A stretch of 64,000 bases of DNA from Armatimonadota bacterium (GTDB taxonomy: Bacteria > Armatimonadota > UBA5829 > DTLH01), in the NCBI GenBank assembly GCA_029551395.1, contig JAKPFN010000066.1, positions 1 to 64,000 of the forward strand. The letters are read 5' to 3'. Shown piece by piece: positions 17,940 to 26,673 of this stretch; the stretch's first letter is position 1; every line of letters begins with the position of its first letter. A program made the translations under genes and the position numbers. The notes under the pieces were generated by a model. That model was not told where the DNA came from. It was given only the letters and a program-made list of their open reading frames with translations, and did no database searches.

Positions 17940-18105
17940 GTGTAATGTCAGCTTCAGGTGATTTAGCAAGGTTTTTCCTTCAGGCTGTAATCAGAGATGT
18001 TCTGTTAACCAGTTCAAATTGGGAACGAAATTTTCATGATGCCAGTCATGTGAAGTAAGGGGAGAACAGCAGCATTAGAACCTTTACACGGAATCAGCTC
18101 AGCCG

Positions 18106-18135
18106 TTGACCGGCTCTTTGATCGCATGCTATAAT
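18106..18135 (+). promoter_or_regulatory. Strong sigma70-type promoter upstream of structured RNA and histidine kinase
   Basis: TTGACC (18106-18111), an 18-bp spacer and a perfect TATAAT (18130-18135). Predicted transcription start near 18142. The 166 bases between the phosphatase stop and this promoter (17940-18105) show nothing else recognisable. Confidence 0.7.
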
Positions 18136-18141
18136 TCATTT

Positions 18142-18312
18142 GTTGAGATAGTTCCTCCGTACGAACCGGGCAGGGGATTCTGCTGAAGCTGGTCTAAACG
18201 GTTCGATGCTCAGCGCGGTAATTTCCCCCAAGCAGCCGCGCATCCGGTGGGTTCCTCAGCCCGCCTGCGCGTCTGCCAACGTTGTGCTGAGTAAGAGGTT
18301 CAGCTGGCTGAA
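18142..18312 (+). ncRNA. Unidentified structured RNA or leader with possible pseudoknot
   Basis: GC-rich 170-nt segment between a strong promoter and the kinase start codon. P1 pairs CGAACCG (18162-18168) with CGGTTCG (18199-18205) and encloses GCAG/CTGC (18170-18173/18180-18183). P2 pairs CTCAGC (18209-18214) with GCTGAG (18286-18291) and encloses P3: GCAG/CTGC, GCGC/GCGC and GGTGGG/CCCGCC between 18232 and 18276. GGGGA (18173-18177) can pair with TCCCC (18224-18228), a five-pair pseudoknot. No T-run follows and the kinase lacks a well-placed Shine-Dalgarno. A cis-acting leader is plausible; a free-standing RNA cannot be excluded. It does not match the riboswitch, SRP, tmRNA or RNase P consensus motifs I know. 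Confidence 0.45.
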
Positions 18313-20118
18313 ATGAGTGAGGTAGAGGTCTTGGACAATCAGGAATTACAGTCCCTAAAAGCGCGCATCGAGGCTCTTGAGAGAGAACTCGATGAGAAAA
18401 GGGTAGCTATTAGTGCTCTTGAACGGGCAAACAAGCAGCTTGAGGACAAGGTTCGCGCTTCCGAAGTCACGGAGGGACCTGCATCCCTCACGGAACTTGA
18501 AGAGACACTGAAGAGACTGGTCTTCAGAGTTGCTATGATACTGCAGGCTGAAAAATGCGTTTTCATGCTCTTTGATAAAGACAATGGAGAGCTTGTTGCA
18601 TCTAAACCTGCGTTTGGACTGACAGATGAAGAAGTCAAAAAGTTCCGCGTAAGGGCTACTCAGGGAATATCCGGAGAAGTATATCGAGATCAGAGGCCTG
18701 TCATTCTCTATGATGCGGTCAATGATCCAAGAACAGTTAAAGAGAATGTAGGACTGCTCAATATCCATAACGGCGTATGTGTGCCGCTGGTCATCGAAAA
18801 ACGCGACGAGGACACCAACAAGGTTATAGAAACAAAACCTATTGGTGTCTTACATGTTTTTAACAAGCGAGATGGCAATGTGTTTATACAGGAGGACGTA
18901 AACCTCCTGACCAGACTTTCGAAGAATGCTGCTTCGGTCATTGCAAGCGCTGCGATGTATCGAGAAGTTCTGGAAGAAAAAGAAGAACTCGAAAGCATCA
19001 TCGAGAGCGTCTACGCCGGACTCCTTATGGTCAACAAATCCGGAAGAATCATGCAGATGAACGCTTCTGCGCGAACAATGCTTGGTATTCAAAATGGTGA
19101 TGTGACCAGCAGGCTTTATGAGGATGTTATCCTGCAGGATAGAGTCAAGGAGATACTTCGTTCGTCTCTTGAAGAGTCTTCGGAGGTCGCCGAAGAAGTC
19201 TCTGTCCGGCTTCCGGAAGATGAAGACGATGAGAAGATCTATCAGGTGCAGAGTGCTCTTGTTCGAGGAGACGATCAGCAGGTAATCGGCGTCGTTGCTA
19301 TCTTCAATGATATTACCGAGATCAGAAGTATCGAGCGGATGAAGACTGCATTCGTTTCTACCGTGTCTCACGAACTTAGGACACCACTGACCTCCATCAA
19401 GGGCTTTATTTCCACACTTCTACAGGATGAGGACGGATCAGCCTTTGACCATGAGACAGTGCGTGAGTTCTACACGATTATCGATACCGAATGCGACCGA
19501 CTGACAAGGCTTATCAGCGACCTGCTCAATGTATCCAGAATCGAAGCCGGACGCGCACTTGATCTGAACCCGAAACCTGTAACATTAGAGCCGTTGATCG
19601 AGAAAGTCGTAAGCGTTCAGCGCAGTTACACGAACAAGCATGAGCTGGTAACGGATATTCTGGATAAGCTACCGGTCATAGTAGCTGACGAAGACAAGGT
19701 GGATCAGATATTGACGAACCTCACTAACAACGCGATCAAATACTCGCCTAAAGGTGGGGAAGTCCGTATCCGCGCAGAGCTTGATGGTGATCTGGTAAGG
19801 ATTTCGGTCTCAGACCAGGGTATGGGAATCCCCAAAGAACACCTTGCCAAGGTATTTGATCGCTTCCACAGGATCGATAACCGCGATACCAGAGAGGTAG
19901 GCGGAACTGGAATTGGGTTGTATCTCGTAAAACACCTTGTAGAAGCCCATGGCGGTAAGATTTGGGTAGAAAGCGAAGTCGGCAAGGGATCCAGCTTCAT
20001 ATTCGAGCTGCCGAAGTGTCCGCCGCAGTTTGCGGAGGAGCATGAGCAGTTAATTGCCGGCAGTGCTGGTCAGGGAGGTTCAATGCAGCCCGGTATGCCT
20101 CCTGCTGCTATGAACTAA
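18313..20118 (+). CDS. Cytoplasmic sensor histidine kinase (coiled coil-GAF-PAS-HisKA-HATPase)
   Basis: 601 residues without membrane segments. An N-terminal coiled coil (about 8-55) is followed by a GAF domain (about 60-220) and a PAS domain (about 230-345). HisKA carries the phospho-acceptor near H353 in STVSHELRTPLTSIKGF. HATPase_c has the N-box LTNLTNNAIKYSPKGG, G1 SDQGMGIP, F-box VFDRFHRID and G2 GGTGIGLYLVKHL. The short C-terminal tail is Gly/Pro/Met-rich. The signal is cytoplasmic, possibly a small ligand bound by GAF. No response regulator is adjacent, so it is an orphan kinase; the receiver-PilZ protein at 4-5 kb is the only receiver in the window. The start has no well-spaced Shine-Dalgarno and follows a structured leader. 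Confidence 0.95.
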   Translation: MSEVEVLDNQELQSLKARIEALERELDEKRVAISALERANKQLEDKVRASEVTEGPASLTELEETLKRLVFRVAMILQAEKCVFMLFDKDNGELVASKPAFGLTDEEVKKFRVRATQGISGEVYRDQRPVILYDAVNDPRTVKENVGLLNIHNGVCVPLVIEKRDEDTNKVIETKPIGVLHVFNKRDGNVFIQEDVNLLTRLSKNAASVIASAAMYREVLEEKEELESIIESVYAGLLMVNKSGRIMQMNASARTMLGIQNGDVTSRLYEDVILQDRVKEILRSSLEESSEVAEEVSVRLPEDEDDEKIYQVQSALVRGDDQQVIGVVAIFNDITEIRSIERMKTAFVSTVSHELRTPLTSIKGFISTLLQDEDGSAFDHETVREFYTIIDTECDRLTRLISDLLNVSRIEAGRALDLNPKPVTLEPLIEKVVSVQRSYTNKHELVTDILDKLPVIVADEDKVDQILTNLTNNAIKYSPKGGEVRIRAELDGDLVRISVSDQGMGIPKEHLAKVFDRFHRIDNRDTREVGGTGIGLYLVKHLVEAHGGKIWVESEVGKGSSFIFELPKCPPQFAEEHEQLIAGSAGQGGSMQPGMPPAAMN

Positions 20119-20198
20119 GTAATTTCTGGCTTTATGTGGCTTGAAAATTACTGAATTTAATCAGATTAGAGTGGTAGGGAAGCAATAAAATAGTATAG

Positions 20199-20233
20199 AA
20201 TGGAGCCGATAAACAAACTTATCGGCTCCATTT
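20199..20233 (+). terminator. Terminator hairpin after the histidine kinase
   Basis: Perfect 14-bp stem AATGGAGCCGATAA (20199-20212)/TTATCGGCTCCATT (20219-20232) with a 6-nt loop and a short T-run. Confidence 0.75.
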
Positions 20234-20296
20234 GAGGTTTATAGGCAAATGCATCACGGACACCTGTGATGTAATACAGTATACCTGAGGTGATAA

Positions 20297-21532
20297 ATGG
20301 CAAAAAGTAACCTCATTCAGTATCTTTCGTCAGATCTCGAAAACGCATTTCGCAGAAATATGGCCCCTGGTGAGCAGATTATTGTATCCATACCTGGTGC
20401 AATAGGAGAGGCATTGATAGCTTCGGAACGTCGGGTTGCTGTAGTTAGAGAAGTAGACCCAACGCAGGGTGTGGCAGTATACTCTTATCTCTTCACAGAT
20501 ATCAGTGACGTTTCTGTTGAGCCAACTCCTACTGGAGGAATGTTTGTAATCGGCACACCAGAACCGGGTGAAGAAGATAAGCACACGGTATACTTCGCTT
20601 CGTATTGGAAGCCTCAATTTGAGGAGGCAGCGGCTGAGATTAAAAAGTTGTTAGCAGCCGCACGGCAAGCAGATGAAGATGATCAAATAGAACAACAACC
20701 CAGAGGAACTCAGATGTCATCATCAAAGGTAGATAATAACGAATACAAATGCTCTGCGTGCGGGGCAGGGATTACAGCTGATTATACATTTTGTCCGGCC
20801 TGCGGTGCGCAGATACAGGATGTGTGTTCGGTATGTTCCGGGATGTTGCCAAAGGGCGCATCATATTGCCCGCACTGTGGATCCGAGACGAAACCAGCAA
20901 CTACTGAATGCAGTATGTGTGGTGCAAGAGCCAATTCGTCGGTGATGTCGTATTGCCCGCAATGTGGGACATCACTTACGTCTAAATGCGCATCATGCGG
21001 TGGAGCAATAGTTGCAGGATGGCCAAGATGCCGTTACTGTGGTCGAGAAATCGGCGCTGAGGGAATGATTGGCAGAAACCTGCGTATGCAAAGACAGTGG
21101 GATGCGGAAGAACGGACAAGCACAGGTGGTTATGCGCGTCAGTCGTCAGATTTTGAGGAGGAAGTCGAGAGTCCAGCGGCGGAACACAATCGTAAAGGAA
21201 GCGAGTTGTTTGATGAAGAAAAGTTTGATGAGGCAGTAGAAGAGTTTCGCCGCGCGGTGGCTCTTGATCCAACAAATTCGTCTTATCACTGTAATCTTGC
21301 TATTGCTTATGAGGAGCTTAACCAGCCTGAAGAGGCTCGCAGGGAGTATGAACGCACACTGGAGTTAGACCCTAACGATACCACAGCGCTGCTTTATTTG
21401 GGATATCTGCTGAACGAGAGTCAAGACCCTGAGCGTGCTGCTGAACTTTGGCGGCGATTGACAGAAGTAGCTCCCGGCAGTCCGGAAGCAGAAGAAGCAG
21501 AGCAGAATTTAAGAGCACAGAATAATCTGTAG
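20297..21532 (+). CDS. PH-like domain, four zinc ribbons and TPR repeats
   Basis: 411 residues. Residues 1-120 resemble a bacterial PH-like beta domain (GEQIIVSIPGAIGEALIASERRVAVV). Residues about 148-255 hold four consecutive zinc ribbons of the double-zinc-ribbon type, each a CxxC pair separated by 10-12 residues (CSACG/CPACG, CSVCS/CPHCG, CSMCG/CPQCG, CASCG/CRYCG). Residues about 300-405 form about three TPRs (NRKGSELFDEEKFDEAVEEF onward). No enzyme motif is seen; the architecture suggests a scaffold bringing partners together. It lies 16 bases upstream of dut, in one apparent operon with a second zinc-ribbon/TPR gene. Confidence 0.85.
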   Translation: MAKSNLIQYLSSDLENAFRRNMAPGEQIIVSIPGAIGEALIASERRVAVVREVDPTQGVAVYSYLFTDISDVSVEPTPTGGMFVIGTPEPGEEDKHTVYFASYWKPQFEEAAAEIKKLLAAARQADEDDQIEQQPRGTQMSSSKVDNNEYKCSACGAGITADYTFCPACGAQIQDVCSVCSGMLPKGASYCPHCGSETKPATTECSMCGARANSSVMSYCPQCGTSLTSKCASCGGAIVAGWPRCRYCGREIGAEGMIGRNLRMQRQWDAEERTSTGGYARQSSDFEEEVESPAAEHNRKGSELFDEEKFDEAVEEFRRAVALDPTNSSYHCNLAIAYEELNQPEEARREYERTLELDPNDTTALLYLGYLLNESQDPERAAELWRRLTEVAPGSPEAEEAEQNLRAQNNL

Positions 21533-21547
21533 GAAGTTTGGCAGGAT

Positions 21548-22009
21548 ATGTATCCAATGCATGATGCAGTAGAGGTTCTTATAGAACAGCTTCCTGATGC
21601 GCAAGACCTGCCGCTGCCAGCTTACGCAACTGCAGGGTCGGCAGGGATGGACTTGATGGCTGCTGTGCCGCAGGATTTTACTCTTATGCCCGGTGAGCGC
21701 GCCTTAATCCCGACCGGAATACGAATTGCTGTGCCTGAGGGTTATGAAGCGCAGATAAGGCCCAGGAGTGGATTAGCTCTGAGATATGGACTTGCGCTTG
21801 TTAATTCACCTGGAACAATAGATTCGGACTATCGCGGACCAGTTCAAGTGGTTATAATCAATCTAGGAGACGAAGCTGTTGTCATCCAAAGAGGTGACCG
21901 TATTGCGCAAATGGTGGTCTGTCCGGTGGCCAGAGCGAAATTGGTTGAAACCGATTCTCTACCCCAGACCAAAAGAGGTGACGGCGGTTTTGGACACACT
22001 GGCGTATGA
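21548..22009 (+). CDS. dut: Deoxyuridine 5'-triphosphate nucleotidohydrolase
   Basis: 153 residues, the usual size for a trimeric dUTPase, which hydrolyses dUTP to dUMP and pyrophosphate. All five motifs are visible: AGMDLMA (motif 1), [11 protein letters not shown] (2), [19 protein letters not shown] (3), [10 protein letters not shown] (4) and the C-terminal Gly-rich arm [10 protein letters not shown] (5). Starts at 21548 or 21557 are both possible behind AGGAAG/AGGA. The stop overlaps the next gene's ATG by four bases. Confidence 0.97.
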   Translation: MYPMHDAVEVLIEQLPDAQDLPLPAYATAGSAGMDLMAAVPQDFTLMPGERALIPTGIRIAVPEGYEAQIRPRSGLALRYGLALVNSPGTIDSDYRGPVQVVIINLGDEAVVIQRGDRIAQMVVCPVARAKLVETDSLPQTKRGDGGFGHTGV

Positions 22010-23073
22010 AAGCTTGCGATAACTGTAAGGTAATCATAGATGATGGTGCTGCGTTTTGTCCAAGGTGTGGGCGTCCGATTGCGTCAGGAGTTTCCCCTTC
22101 TGTTCAAGCGCGTGTAGACAAGCTGTTGTCCGAGGCGAACCTTCATCGTGTCAGGTCGGAATTTGATGCAGCAATCGATAAATGCACGGAAGCACTGGCA
22201 CTATACCCGTCGGATGCGAAGATTCATTCTGTATTGGGTGATATTTATGAGAGCGCGGGTAATCTGGATGAAGCGATTAAGTGGTACACAATGGCTGTGG
22301 AACTACAACCTGGCAATACTCTTGACTCGGCAAAACTACAGCGTCTGCAACTTCGATTAAGTAAACTCCGGCGCGAGTCTCCAGACGTTACTACCGGAAC
22401 CTGGACTCAAGCATTTTTAGGTCGTGGAACACATGATACCAACATCCACAAGATTGTAGTGTTTTTATCTATTGCTGTGCTGGCACTTGTTGGTTTTGGT
22501 GTGTTGGGTTGGGTGCTCCGAGGAAATCATCCCGCATCTCAGCAGAAGTCCAAACAGAATATTACTCCAGAAGTAATCTCTGTAAGCCAGGACCCAACGC
22601 AAGATCCGACCAAAGATAAAATACCTAGTCCATTGGATCAAAAAGTCAGCCCGGAAGTAATACCTTTAGGCACAGTTGCCGAAAGACACCTGTTAACAAG
22701 ACTGGCAACTTATTCCACTGTAGTTGAGCGTCGATTGGTAATCGAGGACGTGCAGTTAGACCCAAGGTCTTGCGCATTGACAATCACTTTTGCGCTGCCA
22801 GAGCCAGCTGTGCCGGTATCGAGGGCTGAGGTGATGAAACACTGCGCTGCTGTAGCCTCTGCAGCTTTTGCAGTAAGTGCAAAAACGACAGAAGTCACTA
22901 TCAGGGCTTTTGCCAGCTATCAGGTAGGTAACGGACATCCTCCTGAACCACGACTTGTTTTGATTAGTGAGGTTGCAAGACAAATAAACACTATAAATAT
23001 TGCCACAGCAACTGAAGAGAGCCTGCAGCCATATTTTATAAATACAATGTGGGGTTCGGAACTGCCGGAATAG
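22006..23073 (+). CDS. Zinc-ribbon, TPR and transmembrane protein of unknown function
   Basis: 355 residues translated from the ATGA overlap with dut. Residues 3-24 form a zinc ribbon ([19 protein letters not shown]). Residues about 40-120 carry two or three TPRs. A membrane helix follows at about 148-170 ([21 protein letters not shown]). After a Pro/Lys-rich linker, the extracytoplasmic C-terminal domain (about 215-355) has no similarity I recognise. The cytoplasmic part resembles the protein encoded on the other side of dut, so the two probably work in the same, unknown, process. Confidence 0.8.
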   Translation: MKACDNCKVIIDDGAAFCPRCGRPIASGVSPSVQARVDKLLSEANLHRVRSEFDAAIDKCTEALALYPSDAKIHSVLGDIYESAGNLDEAIKWYTMAVELQPGNTLDSAKLQRLQLRLSKLRRESPDVTTGTWTQAFLGRGTHDTNIHKIVVFLSIAVLALVGFGVLGWVLRGNHPASQQKSKQNITPEVISVSQDPTQDPTKDKIPSPLDQKVSPEVIPLGTVAERHLLTRLATYSTVVERRLVIEDVQLDPRSCALTITFALPEPAVPVSRAEVMKHCAAVASAAFAVSAKTTEVTIRAFASYQVGNGHPPEPRLVLISEVARQINTINIATATEESLQPYFINTMWGSELPE

Positions 23074-23094
23074 AGGATTTTGCTGATAATTACT

Positions 23095-23136
23095 GAACAG
23101 GGCGGATAAGCTTTCCATCCGCCCTGTTCTGCTTTT
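23095..23136 (+). terminator. Terminator of the dut operon
   Basis: Perfect 13-bp stem GAACAGGGCGGAT (23095-23107)/ATCCGCCCTGTTC (23117-23129), followed by TGCTTTTT. It lies between convergent genes. Confidence 0.88.
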
Positions 23137-23188
23137 TGGTCCTTATGTAAGATTTCTATATTCGTCTGCTTAAAGCAGTCTTGATGTG

Positions 23189-26100
23189 CTATTCTCGTGT
23201 TTCAGATGCTTCACTAATCCCCAATGTGGTTTTTAGCCGTTTTACTGCATCTTGTGCAAGACCGTTATTAGGACTTATCTTTATAACGTGCTCGTATTCA
23301 ACCAGTGCTTCGTTGTTACGGCCCATTTTTTCCAGAAGCATAGCGAGTTTTATCCGCTGGTCAGGGCTGTCCAACTGTGCAAGGTATTTCCGATACTCCT
23401 GGACTGCTTCTTCATCCTTGCCCATTTTTTCATAAAGACCTGCAAGTGAAAGGTAGACGCTAGTATTTCGCCGCTCATCAGGATTCAGCATTTTTTTGTA
23501 TAACTCGACAGCTTTCTCGAAATTATCTGCTTCTGCCATTGCCTGAGCAAGTGTTTCAACAACCCTTCTATCATCCGGGCGTTCATCGATCAGAGTCTCC
23601 AGAAAGGTCATACCTTCCTCAAATTTACCGGCAGCTTTATACTCGGTCAGGAAATACTTATACGGTTGAAGATGCTTGGATTCCTTGATATGCTGCTTCA
23701 GGAACTCCAGCCATTCATTTCCCTTATTCTGCTGCCTGTAAGTTTTGCTCATGATATCCAGTGCAGCGTTGTTAGACGGTTGTTCCGCGAGTACTTGTTT
23801 ACAATGATCCATAGCCATCTCAAAGTTGCCTTGTTTAAGGTATACATCGGCTTTTCTGGCCATGACATCCGTCTTGAACCGTCCGTCTTTGGCCAGTTCA
23901 TCGTATTCTGCAATGGCTTCATCGTATCTGCCATTTTCAGCAAGCATTGCGGCAAGGTCGAACCTGACAGTGAGAGAAGACTCTTTATTCTTGTCTATGT
24001 AGTCCCGATATTCAGCTACTGCTTCATCAATCCGGCCTGCTTTTGCCAAGAGCTGTGCTACTGCAAATGGGTTATCAGCATCAGGGCTTATCTCCAGTAT
24101 CTTGCTCTGGTGCTGAATAGCCATTTCATAGTTGCCTTTGCGCTTGTAAAGCTCTACTAGACTCCTACGAGCACCAATGTTGCGCTCATCGATTCTAACA
24201 ATCTTCTCGTAGGTTTCTATTGCTTCATCTACCTGAAGGTTGTAGTCGTAGAACTCAGCTAACATCTTGTAAGCCTGAGTGTTTTGTGGATCGATTTTGC
24301 AGGCCAGTTCAAGCTCCAACTGAGCCTCACGTTTCCTTCCCATTGCAATAAGGTGATCTGAAACGGTTTTGCGATAATATATGTTCTTTACATCCGACTT
24401 AGCGGCTTCGCGGTATTTCTCCAAAGCCCCTTCATTGTCGCCGCCTTCTTTCAGGCTGTCGCCCCATTTTTTGTAGCAATCGGCCATTCTTCGGGGCAGG
24501 TCAGTTTCATTTGGAAATGACTGTCGGGCAATCCTCCACCGTTCGACTGCCTGTTCGTAATTTTTCTGCTTTTCGTATGCAAGGGCCATGCCGAGGTAAG
24601 GGCGAAGAGCTTTCGGATTCTGCTGGATCATTTTTTGGTATCCAGCAACTGCTTCGTCGTACCTTTCAGCTTCTACGAGTATGTTTAATATCCGCTCCTC
24701 ATAGCTGGCCGGAGCATACCGCTCAGGAACATCAGCAGGCGCTTCAGGCAGTGGGACTATCTTTGCCATGTGCTTGAGTTGTTCAATAGCTTTGTCAAAT
24801 TCTTTCTGCTCACGGTAGATTTTCAAAATCCCTTCATGTGAGTCTTTGTCAGCAGGATCTACTTTAAGAGCAGCGTTATATTCGGCCAGAGCTTTCTCAT
24901 ATTTGTTCTCCTGGTCTGGTGATTGGGGAGAAAGGTAAATAGCAGCAATGCTGTGATAAGGATCCAGGCTCTTAGGCTCAACTTTCTGGATCATTCTCCA
25001 CATATTGATAGCTTCCTGGTAATTACCCTGGCGCTGGTAGACATGAGCCTGTCCTTCGTAGCCTCTTCTGCTCTTTGGATTTTTGTCAATGATCTTCTGG
25101 TATAATTCCAGGGCTTTGTCAAATTTCATCTGTTCCACATACAGCCCGGCTAACTGGTCGGTAAGCGACATACCGAACTTAACTGGTGCAGATGTATCCT
25201 CAGGAGATGCTGCCAGTACTTCTTCGAGCAGCGCTGCTGCTGCATCCAGCTTCTGCTGAATGCGGAAAAGCTGAATAACAGATTGCAGAGCCTGCTGGTC
25301 TTTCGGATTCTTTTTCAAGATAGCCCGGTATTCATTCTCAGCAGCAGCATAGTTCTTCTGCGAATAATAAATATTGGCTATCTTATGGTTGATGTCCACA
25401 ATATCTGGATTCTGCGCGGCCAACTGCTTTAGATATTTTAATGCGTCATCCAGCTTGTTCTGTTGTTGGTAGACTAAGGCGATTCCTTCTAATGCAGCAT
25501 TATTCTTAGAGTCGATATTCAGTGCCGATAAATAATGCTTTTCTGCATCTTCCAGTTGACCCAACTGGACCTCAGAGAGAGCCAGATTGCATTTGGCATT
25601 TGCATTCTGAGGATCCGCCGCACAAGCATTGTAGAAATGTTGTTTTGCAGATTTGAAATCTCCAGCCAGGTAAGCCAATCGGCCAAGGTTGAACAGTGCT
25701 GTGAAGTTCTTTTTGTCCAAAGTCAGGACTTTTTCAAGAACAGCTTTGGCATCGGCAGGTCGCTGCTTGAGATCGTAAGCCTCTGCCAGAGAGATAAGCA
25801 TCGGCACATTGTCTGGATCGGATTTGCGTATGATTTCCAGGTGCTTTATTACCGAGTCCGGCTTTCGTGCCATAATTGCTGCATTTCCCGCAGCATTGCG
25901 GAACTCCCGGTTATTTGGAGATGCCTGCAGAAGCTTTTCATACTGCTCTAATGCTTTATCATACTTTTTAGTCTGCATATAGCAGTAGGCAAGATTCTGG
26001 CGGGATGCAGTATCTTTAGGATTAAGCTCTAACGATTTTACAAAGTGAGCCGCTGCATCTGCGAAATTTTCCTTCTTTATGGCCACAATACCGAGCGTAA

Positions 26101-26515
26101 AATGCGGTTCGTAGTCCTTTGGATTCAGCTTAATGGCTTTTTGTGCATACTCGACTGCTTTGTCTATTTGGCCCTTCGTCAGATAAATACGGGCAATCTC
26201 GGATGGAGCCTGGGAATTCTTAGGGTCGAGTTCTGTGACTTTGATTAGCAGTGGGAGCGCTGCATCTATGTCATTTTTCTTGAGATAGATTGCTGCAAGG
26301 TTTACATGAGCCGGAACCAGCTTTGGATCAGCCTTTATTGCGGCCTGGTATTCGGTTATTGCAGCATTGGTGTTACCTTTATTATGTAGTTGCACTCCCT
26401 TGTTGAAATGCTCAATAGCTTTATCTTTCTGCTGAACAGTTGCAGCGCCTGCAAAAGATAACATGCAGGCAATGAGCACAATTATGGATGTAGAGAGAAT
26501 GCCACGTTTGATCAC
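23189..26515 (-). CDS. Very large exported TPR-repeat protein
   Basis: 1108 residues. It starts at GTG 26515 with AAGGAGG and a 7-base spacer. A signal peptide (KRGILSTSIIVLIACMLSFAGAA) precedes an almost uninterrupted array of about 30 tetratricopeptide repeats of 34 residues, with the usual pattern of Ala/Gly/Tyr at positions 8, 20 and 27 and Pro at 32 (for example AYxKxGxxxxAIxxYxxAIxxDP). No other domain is evident. It is probably a periplasmic solenoid for assembling an envelope or secretion complex, or for exopolysaccharide export as in other TPR-rich systems; the partner is unknown. It is transcribed alone, divergently from nfeD. Confidence 0.92.
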   Translation of the reverse strand: MIKRGILSTSIIVLIACMLSFAGAATVQQKDKAIEHFNKGVQLHNKGNTNAAITEYQAAIKADPKLVPAHVNLAAIYLKKNDIDAALPLLIKVTELDPKNSQAPSEIARIYLTKGQIDKAVEYAQKAIKLNPKDYEPHFTLGIVAIKKENFADAAAHFVKSLELNPKDTASRQNLAYCYMQTKKYDKALEQYEKLLQASPNNREFRNAAGNAAIMARKPDSVIKHLEIIRKSDPDNVPMLISLAEAYDLKQRPADAKAVLEKVLTLDKKNFTALFNLGRLAYLAGDFKSAKQHFYNACAADPQNANAKCNLALSEVQLGQLEDAEKHYLSALNIDSKNNAALEGIALVYQQQNKLDDALKYLKQLAAQNPDIVDINHKIANIYYSQKNYAAAENEYRAILKKNPKDQQALQSVIQLFRIQQKLDAAAALLEEVLAASPEDTSAPVKFGMSLTDQLAGLYVEQMKFDKALELYQKIIDKNPKSRRGYEGQAHVYQRQGNYQEAINMWRMIQKVEPKSLDPYHSIAAIYLSPQSPDQENKYEKALAEYNAALKVDPADKDSHEGILKIYREQKEFDKAIEQLKHMAKIVPLPEAPADVPERYAPASYEERILNILVEAERYDEAVAGYQKMIQQNPKALRPYLGMALAYEKQKNYEQAVERWRIARQSFPNETDLPRRMADCYKKWGDSLKEGGDNEGALEKYREAAKSDVKNIYYRKTVSDHLIAMGRKREAQLELELACKIDPQNTQAYKMLAEFYDYNLQVDEAIETYEKIVRIDERNIGARRSLVELYKRKGNYEMAIQHQSKILEISPDADNPFAVAQLLAKAGRIDEAVAEYRDYIDKNKESSLTVRFDLAAMLAENGRYDEAIAEYDELAKDGRFKTDVMARKADVYLKQGNFEMAMDHCKQVLAEQPSNNAALDIMSKTYRQQNKGNEWLEFLKQHIKESKHLQPYKYFLTEYKAAGKFEEGMTFLETLIDERPDDRRVVETLAQAMAEADNFEKAVELYKKMLNPDERRNTSVYLSLAGLYEKMGKDEEAVQEYRKYLAQLDSPDQRIKLAMLLEKMGRNNEALVEYEHVIKISPNNGLAQDAVKRLKTTLGISEASETRE

Positions 26516-26673
26516 TTTGGATCCTCCTTAAGTGGGGATTATCTGAAGAAATTCTAAGCCCTGCAATATGAAAAGTCAACTAGACAAAATCTTGAAGGAA
26601 AATGGCCATAACATGTGTAATTAATGCTTAGAACTCCTTAACACACTAACTCGTAATAGTATCGGGTGATATT

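Noticed and set aside
18142-18312. Identification of the structured RNA as SRP RNA, 6S RNA, tmRNA or RNase P
   Set aside because: The GGAAG core of SRP RNA, the RNase P and tmRNA conserved blocks were looked for and not found; 6S RNA cannot be firmly excluded because its sequence is poorly conserved.
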